A stretch of DNA of 10,498 nt from contig JAKSCW010000331.1 of assembly GCA_022360375.1 (NCBI GenBank), positions 1 to 10,498 of the forward strand. The letters are read 5' to 3'. Below, piece by piece: positions 1-7,293 of this stretch (positions are counted from its first letter, which is position 1; each line of letters starts with the position of its first letter). Origin of the DNA: Balneolales bacterium (lineage in GTDB: Bacteria; Bacteroidota; Rhodothermia; Balneolales; Balneolaceae). Position numbers and translations under genes: made by a program. The notes under the pieces were generated by a model. The model saw nothing but the letters and a program-made list of their open reading frames with translations. It had not been told where the DNA came from and searched no databases.

Positions 1-377
1 ATAGCAAATTCATCCATATTCAGCCGGCCGATTAAAATGGCGTCTTCTGCTTTCAATCGTTCAATTACGGTAGCATCATATACACTATGGAAATCCCCCA
101 GCACATCAGACGCACAGGTGGTGGGTTTATCCTTTTCACAAATTACATCTTTGATACCCATTATGGCACCCATCAATGTACCCTCGGTGCCATCTTTAAC
201 TTTTTGTTGAATTTTTTCTGCCTGAGCCAATGCATCGCTTTTGTTTAAATACACAAATGCATTGATCTCGGGGTTGGATTTTTCAATGGTTGCAAAATAT
301 GCTTCAACAAGCTCAGGCAGCGTAATCTCGCCATCCAGGACTTTTTTCCTGGCTTCTGCTATCGTATGTGGGCTCAA
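1..377 (-). CDS. gatA: Asp-tRNA(Asn)/Glu-tRNA(Gln) amidotransferase subunit A, N-terminal part (runs off window)
   Basis: GatA is the amidase subunit of the cytoplasmic GatCAB complex. It releases ammonia from glutamine to convert mischarged Glu-tRNA(Gln) or Asp-tRNA(Asn) into the correct amidated form. The visible 125 residues match the start of the amidase-signature fold. GIKDVI contains the catalytic Lys at about residue 76, followed by a TTCAS segment, YDATVIERLK, and IGRLNMDEFA, the usual lead-in to the Ser-cis-Ser-Lys active site. The two catalytic serines lie outside the window. The start is taken as TTG at 377-375, because an in-frame TAA (the tatA stop codon) lies only 9 bases upstream and AAGAGG sits 5 bases before the TTG. 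It lies 9 bp after tatA on the same strand, so the two are probably co-transcribed. The product is confident; the TTG start is fairly secure because no ATG is available upstream. Confidence 0.93.
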   Translation of the reverse strand, partial: MSPHTIAEARKKVLDGEITLPELVEAYFATIEKSNPEINAFVYLNKSDALAQAEKIQQKVKDGTEGTLMGAIMGIKDVICEKDKPTTCASDVLGDFHSVYDATVIERLKAEDAILIGRLNMDEFA

Positions 378-386
378 AATTACCTC

Positions 387-602
387 TTACTTGCTTGATT
401 TCTTTTCTTCTTGATTAACAGCGTCATCGATATCTCTGGAACTATCCTCGATCTCTTTTTTAATGTCTTTAGAAGCCTGGCGGAATTCCTTAATTCCCTG
501 TCCCAAACCTCTTGCCAATTCAGGAATACGTTTTGCTCCAAAGAAAACAAGCACAAAAATTGCAATGATGATAATTTCTGTTGTTCCAAGACCACCTGGC
601 AT
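387..602 (-). CDS. tatA: Sec-independent (twin-arginine) translocase subunit TatA/TatE
   Basis: This 71-residue protein has the full TatA layout. A short N-terminus is followed by one hydrophobic membrane helix (about residues 8-21, rich in I/V/F), then the FFGAKRIPELARGLGQG hinge and start of the amphipathic helix (F-G, then P-E-L). A charged tail rich in K, E, D and S ends the protein. TatA oligomerises in the inner membrane to form the passage for folded proteins bearing RR signal peptides. The length is at the short end of the family but complete. The ATG at 602-600 is preceded by AAGGA about 6 bases upstream on the minus strand. The gene is immediately followed by gatA (9 bp gap). No tatB or tatC is visible. 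A single TatA without TatB is common in this group, so the protein may serve both roles; that is inference. Confidence 0.95.
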   Translation of the reverse strand: MPGGLGTTEIIIIAIFVLVFFGAKRIPELARGLGQGIKEFRQASKDIKKEIEDSSRDIDDAVNQEEKKSSK

Positions 603-695
603 AATATTTCCTTTTTAATTTTGTTCGTGTAATTGTGCGAAGATAACAATATTTTCGGCACGTTTTTTGAGTATAAAAAAAAAGTAGTTTGATAC

Positions 696-724
696 TTGAA
701 TTTTATTCAGTTCAAACGTTTAAT
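696..724 (+). promoter_or_regulatory. Candidate promoter for the DUF2795-type gene in the divergent intergenic region
   Basis: In the AT-rich 603-761 gap between divergent tatA and the plus-strand gene at 762, TTGAAT (696-701) and TTTAAT (719-724) are 17 bp apart, a reasonable sigma70-like pair 37 bp before the start codon. The same stretch holds TGAAT-TTT-ATTCA (697-709), a small inverted repeat that could be an operator. No convincing Bacteroidetes-type TAnnTTTG box was found; TAGTTTG at 685-691 has one base too few. The tatA promoter must also lie in this gap, and I could not place it with confidence. The call rests on pattern only. Confidence 0.27.
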
Positions 725-761
725 GTATCACAGTTAAAAATTAAGAAATACAAGGACGTTT

Positions 762-1016
762 ATGATTTGGACAGTTGAACTTGCTGCTGCCTTAGACGAA
801 GCTCCTTTCCCGGCGAGCAGGGATGAACTTATTGAATGGGCTGAACGAAATGGATTGCCCACACAGGTCATTGTCAATCTTGAAGAACTTGAAGAATTAG
901 ACGAAGGCGAGCACACTATTTATGAGGGGATCGAAGATATTTGGCCAGACTATATCCGTAAAGAAGACTTCTTTCATAACGAAGAAGACGAAGGTTTCGA
1001 CTACGATGACGTATAA
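762..1016 (+). CDS. Small acidic DUF2795-type protein
   Basis: This 84-residue, very acidic protein starts MIWTVELAAALDEAPFP and continues with a short helical region (SRDELIEWAERNGLP, then a Q/V-rich turn and a Glu-rich helix). W-T-x-E-L-A, a P-x-P/F-P turn and D-E-L-I-x-x-A-x-x-x-G-x-P are the pattern I associate with DUF2795, a small family of unknown function that may adopt a helical fold. The C-terminal 30 residues are almost wholly D/E plus aromatics and look disordered. The start codon is well supported: AAGGA at 752-756 lies 5 bases before ATG. There is no signal peptide or membrane segment, so it is probably cytoplasmic. It appears to be a single-gene unit: a hairpin follows its stop and the next gene starts 52 bp on. 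The function is unknown. The family assignment is from memory of the motif, not a search. Confidence 0.8.
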   Translation: MIWTVELAAALDEAPFPASRDELIEWAERNGLPTQVIVNLEELEELDEGEHTIYEGIEDIWPDYIRKEDFFHNEEDEGFDYDDV

Positions 1017-1018
1017 TT

Positions 1019-1046
1019 TTTCCTGATCAAACATTTGGTCAGGAAA
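1019..1046 (+). repeat. Stem-loop between the DUF2795-type gene and the Omp85 gene
   Basis: TTTCCTGATC (1019-1028) pairs with GGTCAGGAAA (1037-1046) over 10 bp with one T-G wobble. The inner AA/TT can extend the stem to 12 bp around an ACAT loop. The stem begins 3 bases after the upstream stop codon and ends 22 bases before the TTG start of the Omp85 gene. No T-run follows on either strand, so it is not a standard intrinsic terminator. It may be a transcript-end or processing hairpin, or a control element in the Omp85 leader. Confidence 0.5.
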
Positions 1047-1068
1047 CCAACATTGCTTTAGTATCCAT

Positions 1069-3486
1069 TTGAAGCAAACTCACTCTTTATTAAAACAAGC
1101 GTTTAGATTAACAATTATTGTTCTTCTACCGCTTGTTTTTTCTTCCTATTCATTTTCACAGGATTCCCCTCCTGTTGACTCATCCTCGACGGAAGGAGTA
1201 ATAAAAAGAATCCGGTTTTCCGGCAATAGCTCTGTAAAAAACCGCACACTTGAAAACTTAATCCGCACCAAAACGAACAGGGAGTTTCTGGGAATTCCAA
1301 GTTTTACACCATGGTACTTTTTCTGGCGCACAAGTAATGGCCGTATTGGGGAAGAACCATCTTTACTAGACCGGGACGTAGTAACCAACGATATGGACCG
1401 GATACGTTTATATTACGAATCGCTTGGATATCTGGGAGTTTCGGTAGACACCACAGTTGTGGAATTCAGAAGAAACAGGATCGAAGTTTCATTTATAATC
1501 AACGAAGGTGAACCTTCCAGGATTCGGAGCGTTTCCTATTCCGGTTTTCCGTTTCAAAATGACCCTGAAAGACAACGCCGGTTTTTTATTTCCAGTCCGC
1601 TCACAGGCATTGGCATTGACGATTCGACGTTCCAGGTGAACAGGCAATACAATGCCCAGGAATTAAAAAATGAACAGGAAAGAATCCTCTCTTTTCTTAA
1701 AAACAATGGATATGCATCGGTAGAACGGGATTCTGTAATTGCTTTGGTTCGCCCCGACCAGGAAAACAGCCTTAGCCTGGATGTTCTCTTCCGTGTGCAC
1801 CCCGGTAAGGTATACCGGTTTGGGGATGTGGAGATTTCTCTGGCAGACACAAAATTGCCGGATGTGTACTCCGAGGAACGCGTGGCAAGCGGCCCGCCTT
1901 ATACGATTGATGGAAAAGTGATCTCTATGCGGAAGGAACCGGATACAGATACCCGCTTTTCTTTATTAAGAGAGCAAATTTTATTCACGCCGGGCGATAT
2001 CTACAATGAAGAGCTTTACCTGCAGTCAGTAAAGGAATATCAGAACTTAGGAAACCTGTTTATCCGCCGGTTTGGGCAAAGCGAAACCCAGGCGCGCCCG
2101 GATCTTACCAGAGAAGAAATCCCCGTGTTTTTTGATCTGCAAACCCTGACCAAACACAGTATCAGTACGGAATTATTTGGGATGAGGCGCTACGGGTATG
2201 GTACCGGTTTTGGAGTTGACTACACCAACAACAATGTATTCGGAAAAGCCGAACGACTAAGTATTGGTGCAAATGCCAGTTTCGAATTTGTTACTTCAGG
2301 TACTTTAGAAGAAATTGATGCCCCGGACAGTGTTCAGTCCTCCCTTTTTCAGAGCCTGGAATTAATTACCGATTATTCGGTACCAAGAATTGCTTTCCCA
2401 TTTGCCTTTCTGGATAACAGGCCCCTGTTTACCAGTGGCTTAACCCGGTATTCGCTATCATACAGTCAATCCGATCAGCTCTACTTTGACATCAATTCTG
2501 ATATACGCTTCAATTACCGGTTTGAAGTGCGGCACAGCGATCGGTTCCTATCCCTTTTCGACTTACTGGAACTGGATATTGTAGATACAGACCCTTCCTC
2601 TGTGTTCACCCAAAGCTTAATTAATGAATATGGGCAGGATTCGTTCGAATACGCCAGAATTCTCCAGGATTATGAACCGCAGGTATCCTCTATTATCCGG
2701 TATACCTTCAGAAGCCAGAATACAAATACTATAAAACGAAACCGGGGATATTACAGCGAGTACTCTATTTCCGGCGGGGGAAATATTCCTTATGCCATCG
2801 ACCAATTACTGGTAACTCCAAACACGGTTGAAGGCGAGCTCCCGTCTCTTTTTGGAATCAGCGATAACAGCCTTACCTATAGCCGCTTTGTAAAACTCAC
2901 GGCCGATTACCGAAGGTACATTCCAATTTCCAATTCTGCAGTATTTGGCTGGCGGCTTTACGGAGGGTATGCTCACCCCTATGGCCAAAGCACTTCCATC
3001 CCCTTAAACCGACGTTTCTTTGCCGGCGGAAGCAATGATATCCGGGGATGGGCTCCATTCCAGCTTGGTCCTGGTGACCTTTCCACCGAGGATGTAACCA
3101 TTAACGGAGGGGAAATAAAACTGGCTGCCTACACCGAAACCCGCCAGATATTTTTCCGGGATTTGTTAAGTGCCGACTGGCACGCGGCATGGTTCATAGA
3201 TGCGGGTAATATCTGGTATGGCCCAAGAAATGATTTTGCCACTGCCGATACCTCCTCTGAGACATCCGGTACGGGTTTATCTTTGGAGGAACAGTTAAAT
3301 CGTGGAAAATTCAAATTCGATACCTTCTACAAGCAAATACCTGTTGGTACGGGACTTGGGTTGCGCCTCGACTGGGAATATGTTGTGGTTCGTTTTGACT
3401 TTGCTTTCCGCGCACACGACCTCGAGGCTGGTTGGTTTAATAACAGGAAATTGTATTTTAGTTTTGGTATCGGTCATTCATTCTAA
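1069..3486 (+). CDS. BamA/TamA (Omp85) family outer-membrane protein
   Basis: An 805-residue outer-membrane protein of the Omp85 superfamily, which inserts or translocates proteins at the outer membrane. A signal peptide (about 1-31: K/R start, LTIIVLLPLVF core, ending SFSQ) leads into a periplasmic part with repeated POTRA-like units. The first is near 43-145 (VIKRIRFSGN ... YESLGYLGVSVDTTV ... INEGEPSRI), the second near 147-245 (FLKNNGYASVERDSV ... VHPGKVYRFGDVEI), and a third runs to about 355 (FTPGDIYNEELYLQSVKEYQNLG). From about 360 to the end is an aromatic-rich beta-barrel. FAGGSNDIRGW (651-661) is the conserved RG-containing lid motif, and the chain ends in YFSFGIGHSF, with the terminal Phe typical of an assembly signal. 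The start is TTG at 1069: the in-frame TGA at 1024 and lack of an ATG leave little choice, although no Shine-Dalgarno is visible. With only about three POTRA units it is closer to TamA-like proteins than to classical five-POTRA BamA. It is followed 13 bp later by a CNBD protein gene and then rlmD. Confidence 0.9.
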   Translation: MKQTHSLLKQAFRLTIIVLLPLVFSSYSFSQDSPPVDSSSTEGVIKRIRFSGNSSVKNRTLENLIRTKTNREFLGIPSFTPWYFFWRTSNGRIGEEPSLLDRDVVTNDMDRIRLYYESLGYLGVSVDTTVVEFRRNRIEVSFIINEGEPSRIRSVSYSGFPFQNDPERQRRFFISSPLTGIGIDDSTFQVNRQYNAQELKNEQERILSFLKNNGYASVERDSVIALVRPDQENSLSLDVLFRVHPGKVYRFGDVEISLADTKLPDVYSEERVASGPPYTIDGKVISMRKEPDTDTRFSLLREQILFTPGDIYNEELYLQSVKEYQNLGNLFIRRFGQSETQARPDLTREEIPVFFDLQTLTKHSISTELFGMRRYGYGTGFGVDYTNNNVFGKAERLSIGANASFEFVTSGTLEEIDAPDSVQSSLFQSLELITDYSVPRIAFPFAFLDNRPLFTSGLTRYSLSYSQSDQLYFDINSDIRFNYRFEVRHSDRFLSLFDLLELDIVDTDPSSVFTQSLINEYGQDSFEYARILQDYEPQVSSIIRYTFRSQNTNTIKRNRGYYSEYSISGGGNIPYAIDQLLVTPNTVEGELPSLFGISDNSLTYSRFVKLTADYRRYIPISNSAVFGWRLYGGYAHPYGQSTSIPLNRRFFAGGSNDIRGWAPFQLGPGDLSTEDVTINGGEIKLAAYTETRQIFFRDLLSADWHAAWFIDAGNIWYGPRNDFATADTSSETSGTGLSLEEQLNRGKFKFDTFYKQIPVGTGLGLRLDWEYVVVRFDFAFRAHDLEAGWFNNRKLYFSFGIGHSF

Positions 3487-3499
3487 TTGAATACACACA

Positions 3500-4039
3500 A
3501 TGAGCAACAAATTTCAGCGTCTAAAAAACCAGGCACATGTGGTCTTCAAATCAAAGTTTTTGAAGAACCTCTCTGCTACCGAGCGTTTTGAATTCCTTCA
3601 GCTGTGCCATCGCCGTACTTACAAGGAAGGTGAATACGTATTCTACCGAAATGATCCCGGAACCGGCATGTATTTCATCGAAGATGGTTCTGTTGAACTC
3701 ACTTTTTCCGCTGTCGACTCAAACGATGAAGAAAAATATGAAGACTTTATCCTTGAAAAAGCGGATAGCTTTGGCGCGCTCTCCATCGGGTACGATTTAA
3801 CCCGCAGGTCTTCTGCAAAATGTACAACTGATACAACCCTGCTCGGGTTCTTCAAACCAGATTTTGAAGTATTGATGGAGCGCCATCCCCAAATTGCTGT
3901 AAAATTTCTGCAAACGCTTTCCAATATTGCTCTTCGCCAACTTGAGCGGGCCCAGAAAAAAATTGAAGAGCTTTCCGATCCATATACGGCAGTTAAGATA
4001 GAATTTGAAGCCTACTACGAGGAAGAACCCGAAGAATGA
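3500..4039 (+). CDS. Cyclic-nucleotide-binding-domain (CRP-like fold) protein without a DNA-binding domain
   Basis: This 179-residue protein is a single cNMP-binding beta-roll. FLKNLSATERFEFLQLC opens the domain, then YKEGEYVFYRNDPGTGMYFIEDGSVEL gives the G-x-x-x-y-I-x-x-G-x-V hallmark, followed by the phosphate-binding-cassette region FGALSIGYDLTRRSSAK (91-107). Aligned to E. coli CRP, the Arg (R82) and Ser (S83) that hold the phosphate correspond to R103 and S104. The Glu that contacts the ribose (E72) is replaced by A93. A helical segment (LMERHPQIAVKFLQTLSNIALRQLERAQKKIEEL, split here as two helices) follows where CRP has its dimer helix, but the protein then ends in an acidic tail and has no helix-turn-helix. 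It is therefore more likely a regulatory partner or sensor than a transcription factor. Its last codons overlap the next gene (ATGA), so it is translationally coupled to rlmD. No Shine-Dalgarno is evident before its ATG. Partner and ligand are unknown. Confidence 0.85.
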   Translation: MSNKFQRLKNQAHVVFKSKFLKNLSATERFEFLQLCHRRTYKEGEYVFYRNDPGTGMYFIEDGSVELTFSAVDSNDEEKYEDFILEKADSFGALSIGYDLTRRSSAKCTTDTTLLGFFKPDFEVLMERHPQIAVKFLQTLSNIALRQLERAQKKIEELSDPYTAVKIEFEAYYEEEPEE

Positions 4040-5454
4040 GTTCAGCTCCAGGTTTAAAAAAAGGTGCTGAAATAACACTTACCATCGAAGGAGCTGCCTT
4101 TAAAGGAAAAGGCGTAGGTAAAATTGATGGACTGGCCATTTTTGTTCCTGGAACAATGCCCGGCGATGAAGTACGTGCCCGGATTATAAAACGAAAAAAG
4201 AGTTACCGGGAAGCTAAATTGCTTGAAATCATTTCTCCCAGCCCGGATCGAATTTCACCAAAATGCCAACATGCCCCTGTTTGTGGTGGTTGTAGCTGGC
4301 AACATGTGCCTTACTCCAGGCAATTGGAATTCAAAACTGAACAGGTTACCGATCACATCCGCAGAATTGCCGGCCTTGATACCCCGGTTCTTCCCGCACT
4401 TGGCTCAGAGCGGGATTTCTACTACCGGAACAAGATGGAATTTAGTATCAGTAATAAGCGCTGGCTCACTGAAGAAGAAATAAAAAGTGAAGGCTTTGTT
4501 GATGATTCAGGCTTTGCTGCAGGGCTCCACGCCCCAGGACGCTTCGATAAAATTCTTGATTTAAATGAATGTCATTTACAAAGGGAAGAATCTTTTCAAA
4601 TCCTTCAATTTGTTAAAAACTACTGCATCAACCATGGTATTGAACCATTTGATGTATTTCAGAAAGAAGGGTTTTTACGCCATATAATGGTTCGTACGTC
4701 TCATCACACGGAAGACTTCATGGTGAACATCGTCACCTTCCGGGATGAACCTGAAACCATACAAAAACTCTCCGAAGCATTGCGTTCGGCATTCCCGGTA
4801 ATCACAACCATTGTTAATAATGTGAATGATCAGCACAATCCGACAGCTATTGGCAGGTATGAGCACGTTATTTATGGCCCGGGGTATATTACAGACCGGA
4901 TTGGGGATTTTAACTTCAAAATACATCCCAACGCCTTTTTCCAAACAAATACTGCACAAGCCGAGCACTTATATGAAGTAGCCCGGAACTACGCAGATTT
5001 AAAAGACGGAGAGATTGTGTATGACCTGTACTGCGGAGTTGGAACCTTAAGTTTATTCATGAGCCAGAAGGCACATAAAGTACTTGGCATCGAATTAGTA
5101 GACGTAGCGGTTGAAAATGCAAAATATAATGCCGCAGAGAATAATGTTCAGAATGTTTCCTTCATTAAAGGAGATATGAAAGATGTGTTTACCCCCGAAA
5201 TGGTTCAGGAATACGGAACCCCTGATGTACTTATCACTGATCCACCCCGCTCCGGGATGCATCCTGATGTGGTAGAACGACTATGTGAACTAAAAGTACC
5301 TAAAATGGTATATGTGAGCTGCGACAGCTCTACCATGGCCCGGGACCTTTCCGTTTTGAAAAATGTGTACGACGTGGTGGAAGTACAACCCGTTGACATG
5401 TTCCCTCAAACCTACCATGTAGAGGCAGTAGCCAAATTGAGGCTTAAAAAATAG
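4036..5454 (+). CDS. rlmD: 23S rRNA (uracil-C5) methyltransferase, RlmD/RlmCD type
   Basis: A 472-residue SAM-dependent RNA methyltransferase that adds a methyl group to C5 of a uracil in 23S rRNA (U1939 in E. coli RlmD). An N-terminal TRAM-like RNA-binding domain covers about 8-68. An iron-sulfur cluster site follows: C77, C83 and C86 in CQHAPVCGGC, plus C179 in LNECHLQ. The Rossmann methyltransferase domain has the SAM motif DLYCGVG (330-336), DPPRSG (402-407), the catalytic nucleophile C429 in VSCDSS, and the general-base Glu E463 in QTYHVEA. All expected active-site residues are present, so it should be functional. The length is normal for the family. It begins inside the end of the CNBD gene (ATGA overlap). 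Family assignment is firm. Which exact uracil is modified cannot be told from sequence, because TrmA/RlmC/RlmD/RlmCD are related; the four-Cys cluster favours RlmD or RlmCD over TrmA. Confidence 0.93.
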   Translation: MSSAPGLKKGAEITLTIEGAAFKGKGVGKIDGLAIFVPGTMPGDEVRARIIKRKKSYREAKLLEIISPSPDRISPKCQHAPVCGGCSWQHVPYSRQLEFKTEQVTDHIRRIAGLDTPVLPALGSERDFYYRNKMEFSISNKRWLTEEEIKSEGFVDDSGFAAGLHAPGRFDKILDLNECHLQREESFQILQFVKNYCINHGIEPFDVFQKEGFLRHIMVRTSHHTEDFMVNIVTFRDEPETIQKLSEALRSAFPVITTIVNNVNDQHNPTAIGRYEHVIYGPGYITDRIGDFNFKIHPNAFFQTNTAQAEHLYEVARNYADLKDGEIVYDLYCGVGTLSLFMSQKAHKVLGIELVDVAVENAKYNAAENNVQNVSFIKGDMKDVFTPEMVQEYGTPDVLITDPPRSGMHPDVVERLCELKVPKMVYVSCDSSTMARDLSVLKNVYDVVEVQPVDMFPQTYHVEAVAKLRLKK

Positions 5455-5537
5455 CCTTGCAAATTTTTGTAATAGCTTTTTTACTAGTTAAATACCTCGT
5501 TTTTTTGTTTTATACTGCACCATATATACAAAATCAG

Positions 5538-5561
5538 GATTAGTATTTCAGTTTACTAATC
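5538..5561 (+). repeat. Perfect 8-bp inverted repeat in the leader of the amidohydrolase operon
   Basis: GATTAGTA (5538-5545) and TACTAATC (5554-5561) are perfectly complementary around an 8-base spacer, and a G-T pair can extend the outside. It lies in the 148-bp AT-rich gap between rlmD and the first amidohydrolase gene, 41 bases upstream of the ATG. It is followed by TCTTTTCTT, so it could be a weak intrinsic terminator for the rlmD operon. Its 16-bp two-arm geometry would also fit a dimeric repressor operator. TATACT at 5511-5516 upstream is a possible -10 box without a good -35. The rest of the gap shows only AT-rich runs. Confidence 0.45.
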
Positions 5562-5602
5562 TCTTTTCTTAGCTACGTAAAAACTTAACTAACTGCATAA
5601 AT

Positions 5603-7282
5603 ATGAAGCTATTACGAAAATCATTTTTTCGTCTGTCTCTTCTTCTTTCGTTTGCTTCTTTTACCTACAACGCCCATGCCCAGAGTGATCCAACAGGGAA
5701 TTCACCGGCTACAAATACGTACGCAATAACCAATGCGACTATTGTACAGGCACCAGGTAAACAAATTGAAGGAGGAACATTAATTATTTCGAATGGACTG
5801 ATAACTGCTGTTGGAACCAACATTAACATTCCCGCAAATGCGGAAGTGATAGATGGAACCGATATGTATGTATATCCAGGATTTATTGATGGAATGTCGA
5901 ACACCGGAGCAGCCCGGCCGGATGCCATGGAAAGGCCGGAGGACCTGTTCACCCCCGATCCCCCTAACGATTATGCCGGAATTACTCCCGAAATGAGTGT
6001 GAAATTTCAACTCGATATAGAAGAAAACAGTATTAATAACATGAGGAAATTGGGGTTTACTATTTCACATACAGTACCTCATGGCCGTATGCTGCCCGGC
6101 TCCGGTTCTTTGATTCTGTTAAAAGATGGCGAACATGCCGATGATTTGATTATGGAAGAAAATGTATCGATGTACACCCAGTTCCAGGGAGCACCTGGTG
6201 CGTACCCTGGAAATACATTGGGCATTATGGCGAAGTGGCGAAACCTGTATCGCAATGCAGACCTGGCAAAACAGCACACCGAGATGTATGCTTCAAATCC
6301 TGCTGGTTTGCCCCGCCCTACCCAGGATCGTGTACTCCAGGCATTTTACCCGGTCGTGGATCGGTCGCAGCCGGTGTTTTATAATGCTAATTCTATCTTA
6401 GAAGCTCAACGCGCTATGCGGCTTCAAAGTGAACTTGGATTCAACCTGGCCCTGGGTAACCTTGAAGAAGGCTGGGAAATGGTGGGTGATCTGAGTGGTT
6501 CCGGGGTAACGGTTTTTCTTTCTTTGAATATACCCGAAGAACCGGAAGTAAAAGAAGACGGGGATAAAACAGAAGAAGTAGCTGCCTTAGAACAACGACG
6601 TTTAGATTTCTACAACAAGCAAATGTCCCAGTTCAGCGCCATGGATGCTGAAGGAATCAAATTCGGGTTTTCTACCATGGGAGCAACCGCCAGTAAAATA
6701 AAAAGCAACTTGGTTTCTATTGTGGAACATGGGTTGGATTCTGTACAGGCACTTGCAGCACTGACCATAGATGCCGCTGAATTGCTGGGCATTGATGCCG
6801 TTACCGGTACCCTTGATGAAGGAAAAATTGGAAATGCAGTGGTTACTACAGGCCCTTATTTCCACAAAGATTCCGGCGTTAAATATGTATTTGTTGATGG
6901 AGACAAATACGAATATGAAATCCGCGAGAGTGGCGGCGGCGAAGTTTCTGAAGAGGAAGCCGCGGGAATCGTGGGCACCTGGGTGTACACTTCCAGCTCG
7001 CCGCGTGGAGAACAAACCGGAACCATGGTATTCACCAGGCAGGCCGGTGAATTAACAGGCATCTTAACCAGCGATAGCGGTCAACCAGATCGTATACTTA
7101 ATAACATCAGCTTCCGCGATGGTACATTAACCTTCGATTATGCGTTTGAAGCAGGCGGACAAGGCGTTGAAATTGTAGTTACCGGAGAAATAGATGGCGA
7201 TGAATTTGAAGGCGAAACTTCCATCTCTGCATTCAATATTTCCTTTCCCATTGTAGCTACTAAAGAAGTACCACAACAATAA
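5603..7282 (+). CDS. Secreted amidohydrolase-superfamily pseudoenzyme with C-terminal beta domain
   Basis: A 559-residue exported protein with a signal peptide (about 1-27, K/R start, hydrophobic LSLLLSFASF, cleavage near AHA-Q). It has the composite amidohydrolase fold: an N-terminal beta-sandwich strand (AITNATIVQAPG, GGTLIISNGLITAVG), YPGFIDGMSNTG at the usual first metal site, and the C-terminal strand set LTIDAAELLGIDAVTGTLDEGKIGN returning to the sandwich. The metal ligands are gone. The FIDxHxH His pair is M98 and N100. The segments where an active relative has H-x-H, Q-H and S-D carry YNANS, LGNLEEGW and FSTMGA. It should therefore not bind metal in the usual way. From about 454 to the end is a separate, all-beta, GTWVY-opening domain of the type found at the C-terminus of some Bacteroidota amidohydrolases. 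The stop codon overlaps the ribosome-binding site of the next gene. No Shine-Dalgarno is seen upstream of its own start. Role unknown; probably a partner of the active enzyme downstream. Confidence 0.83.
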   Translation: MKLLRKSFFRLSLLLSFASFTYNAHAQSDPTGNSPATNTYAITNATIVQAPGKQIEGGTLIISNGLITAVGTNINIPANAEVIDGTDMYVYPGFIDGMSNTGAARPDAMERPEDLFTPDPPNDYAGITPEMSVKFQLDIEENSINNMRKLGFTISHTVPHGRMLPGSGSLILLKDGEHADDLIMEENVSMYTQFQGAPGAYPGNTLGIMAKWRNLYRNADLAKQHTEMYASNPAGLPRPTQDRVLQAFYPVVDRSQPVFYNANSILEAQRAMRLQSELGFNLALGNLEEGWEMVGDLSGSGVTVFLSLNIPEEPEVKEDGDKTEEVAALEQRRLDFYNKQMSQFSAMDAEGIKFGFSTMGATASKIKSNLVSIVEHGLDSVQALAALTIDAAELLGIDAVTGTLDEGKIGNAVVTTGPYFHKDSGVKYVFVDGDKYEYEIRESGGGEVSEEEAAGIVGTWVYTSSSPRGEQTGTMVFTRQAGELTGILTSDSGQPDRILNNISFRDGTLTFDYAFEAGGQGVEIVVTGEIDGDEFEGETSISAFNISFPIVATKEVPQQ

Positions 7283-7286
7283 GAGG
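7281..7286 (+). promoter_or_regulatory. Ribosome-binding site AAGAGG that decides the start of the second amidohydrolase gene
   Basis: AAGAGG overlaps the TAA stop (7280-7282) of the first amidohydrolase gene. It is 1 base from the upstream in-frame ATG at 7288 but 7 bases from the ATG at 7294. The second spacing is the normal one, and the 7294 start gives a clean MKK signal peptide. The overlap implies translational coupling of the two genes. Confidence 0.65.
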
Positions 7287-7293
7287 TATGCTC

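Noticed and set aside
380..661. 93-residue minus-strand ORF overlapping tatA in another frame
   Set aside because: It covers the same bases as the clear TatA gene and has no family pattern; a shadow frame.
685..691. TAGTTTG as a Bacteroidetes-type -7 promoter box
   Set aside because: The consensus TAnnTTTG needs two bases between TA and TTTG; here there is one, and no well-placed upstream -33 TTTG is found.
5441..5480. Terminator directly after rlmD (AAAAAATAGC ... GCTTTTTT)
   Set aside because: The arms match only with a bulge and the stem has just two G-C pairs; too weak to call.
6602..7015. 137-residue minus-strand ORF
   Set aside because: It lies inside the first amidohydrolase gene, which has full-length family signatures; composition looks like antisense of coding sequence.
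5603..7282. First amidohydrolase as a pseudogene
   Set aside because: The frame is intact over 559 codons with a signal peptide and an extra domain. The loss of ligands is spread over all metal sites rather than being a recent disruption, so it reads as a maintained pseudoenzyme.
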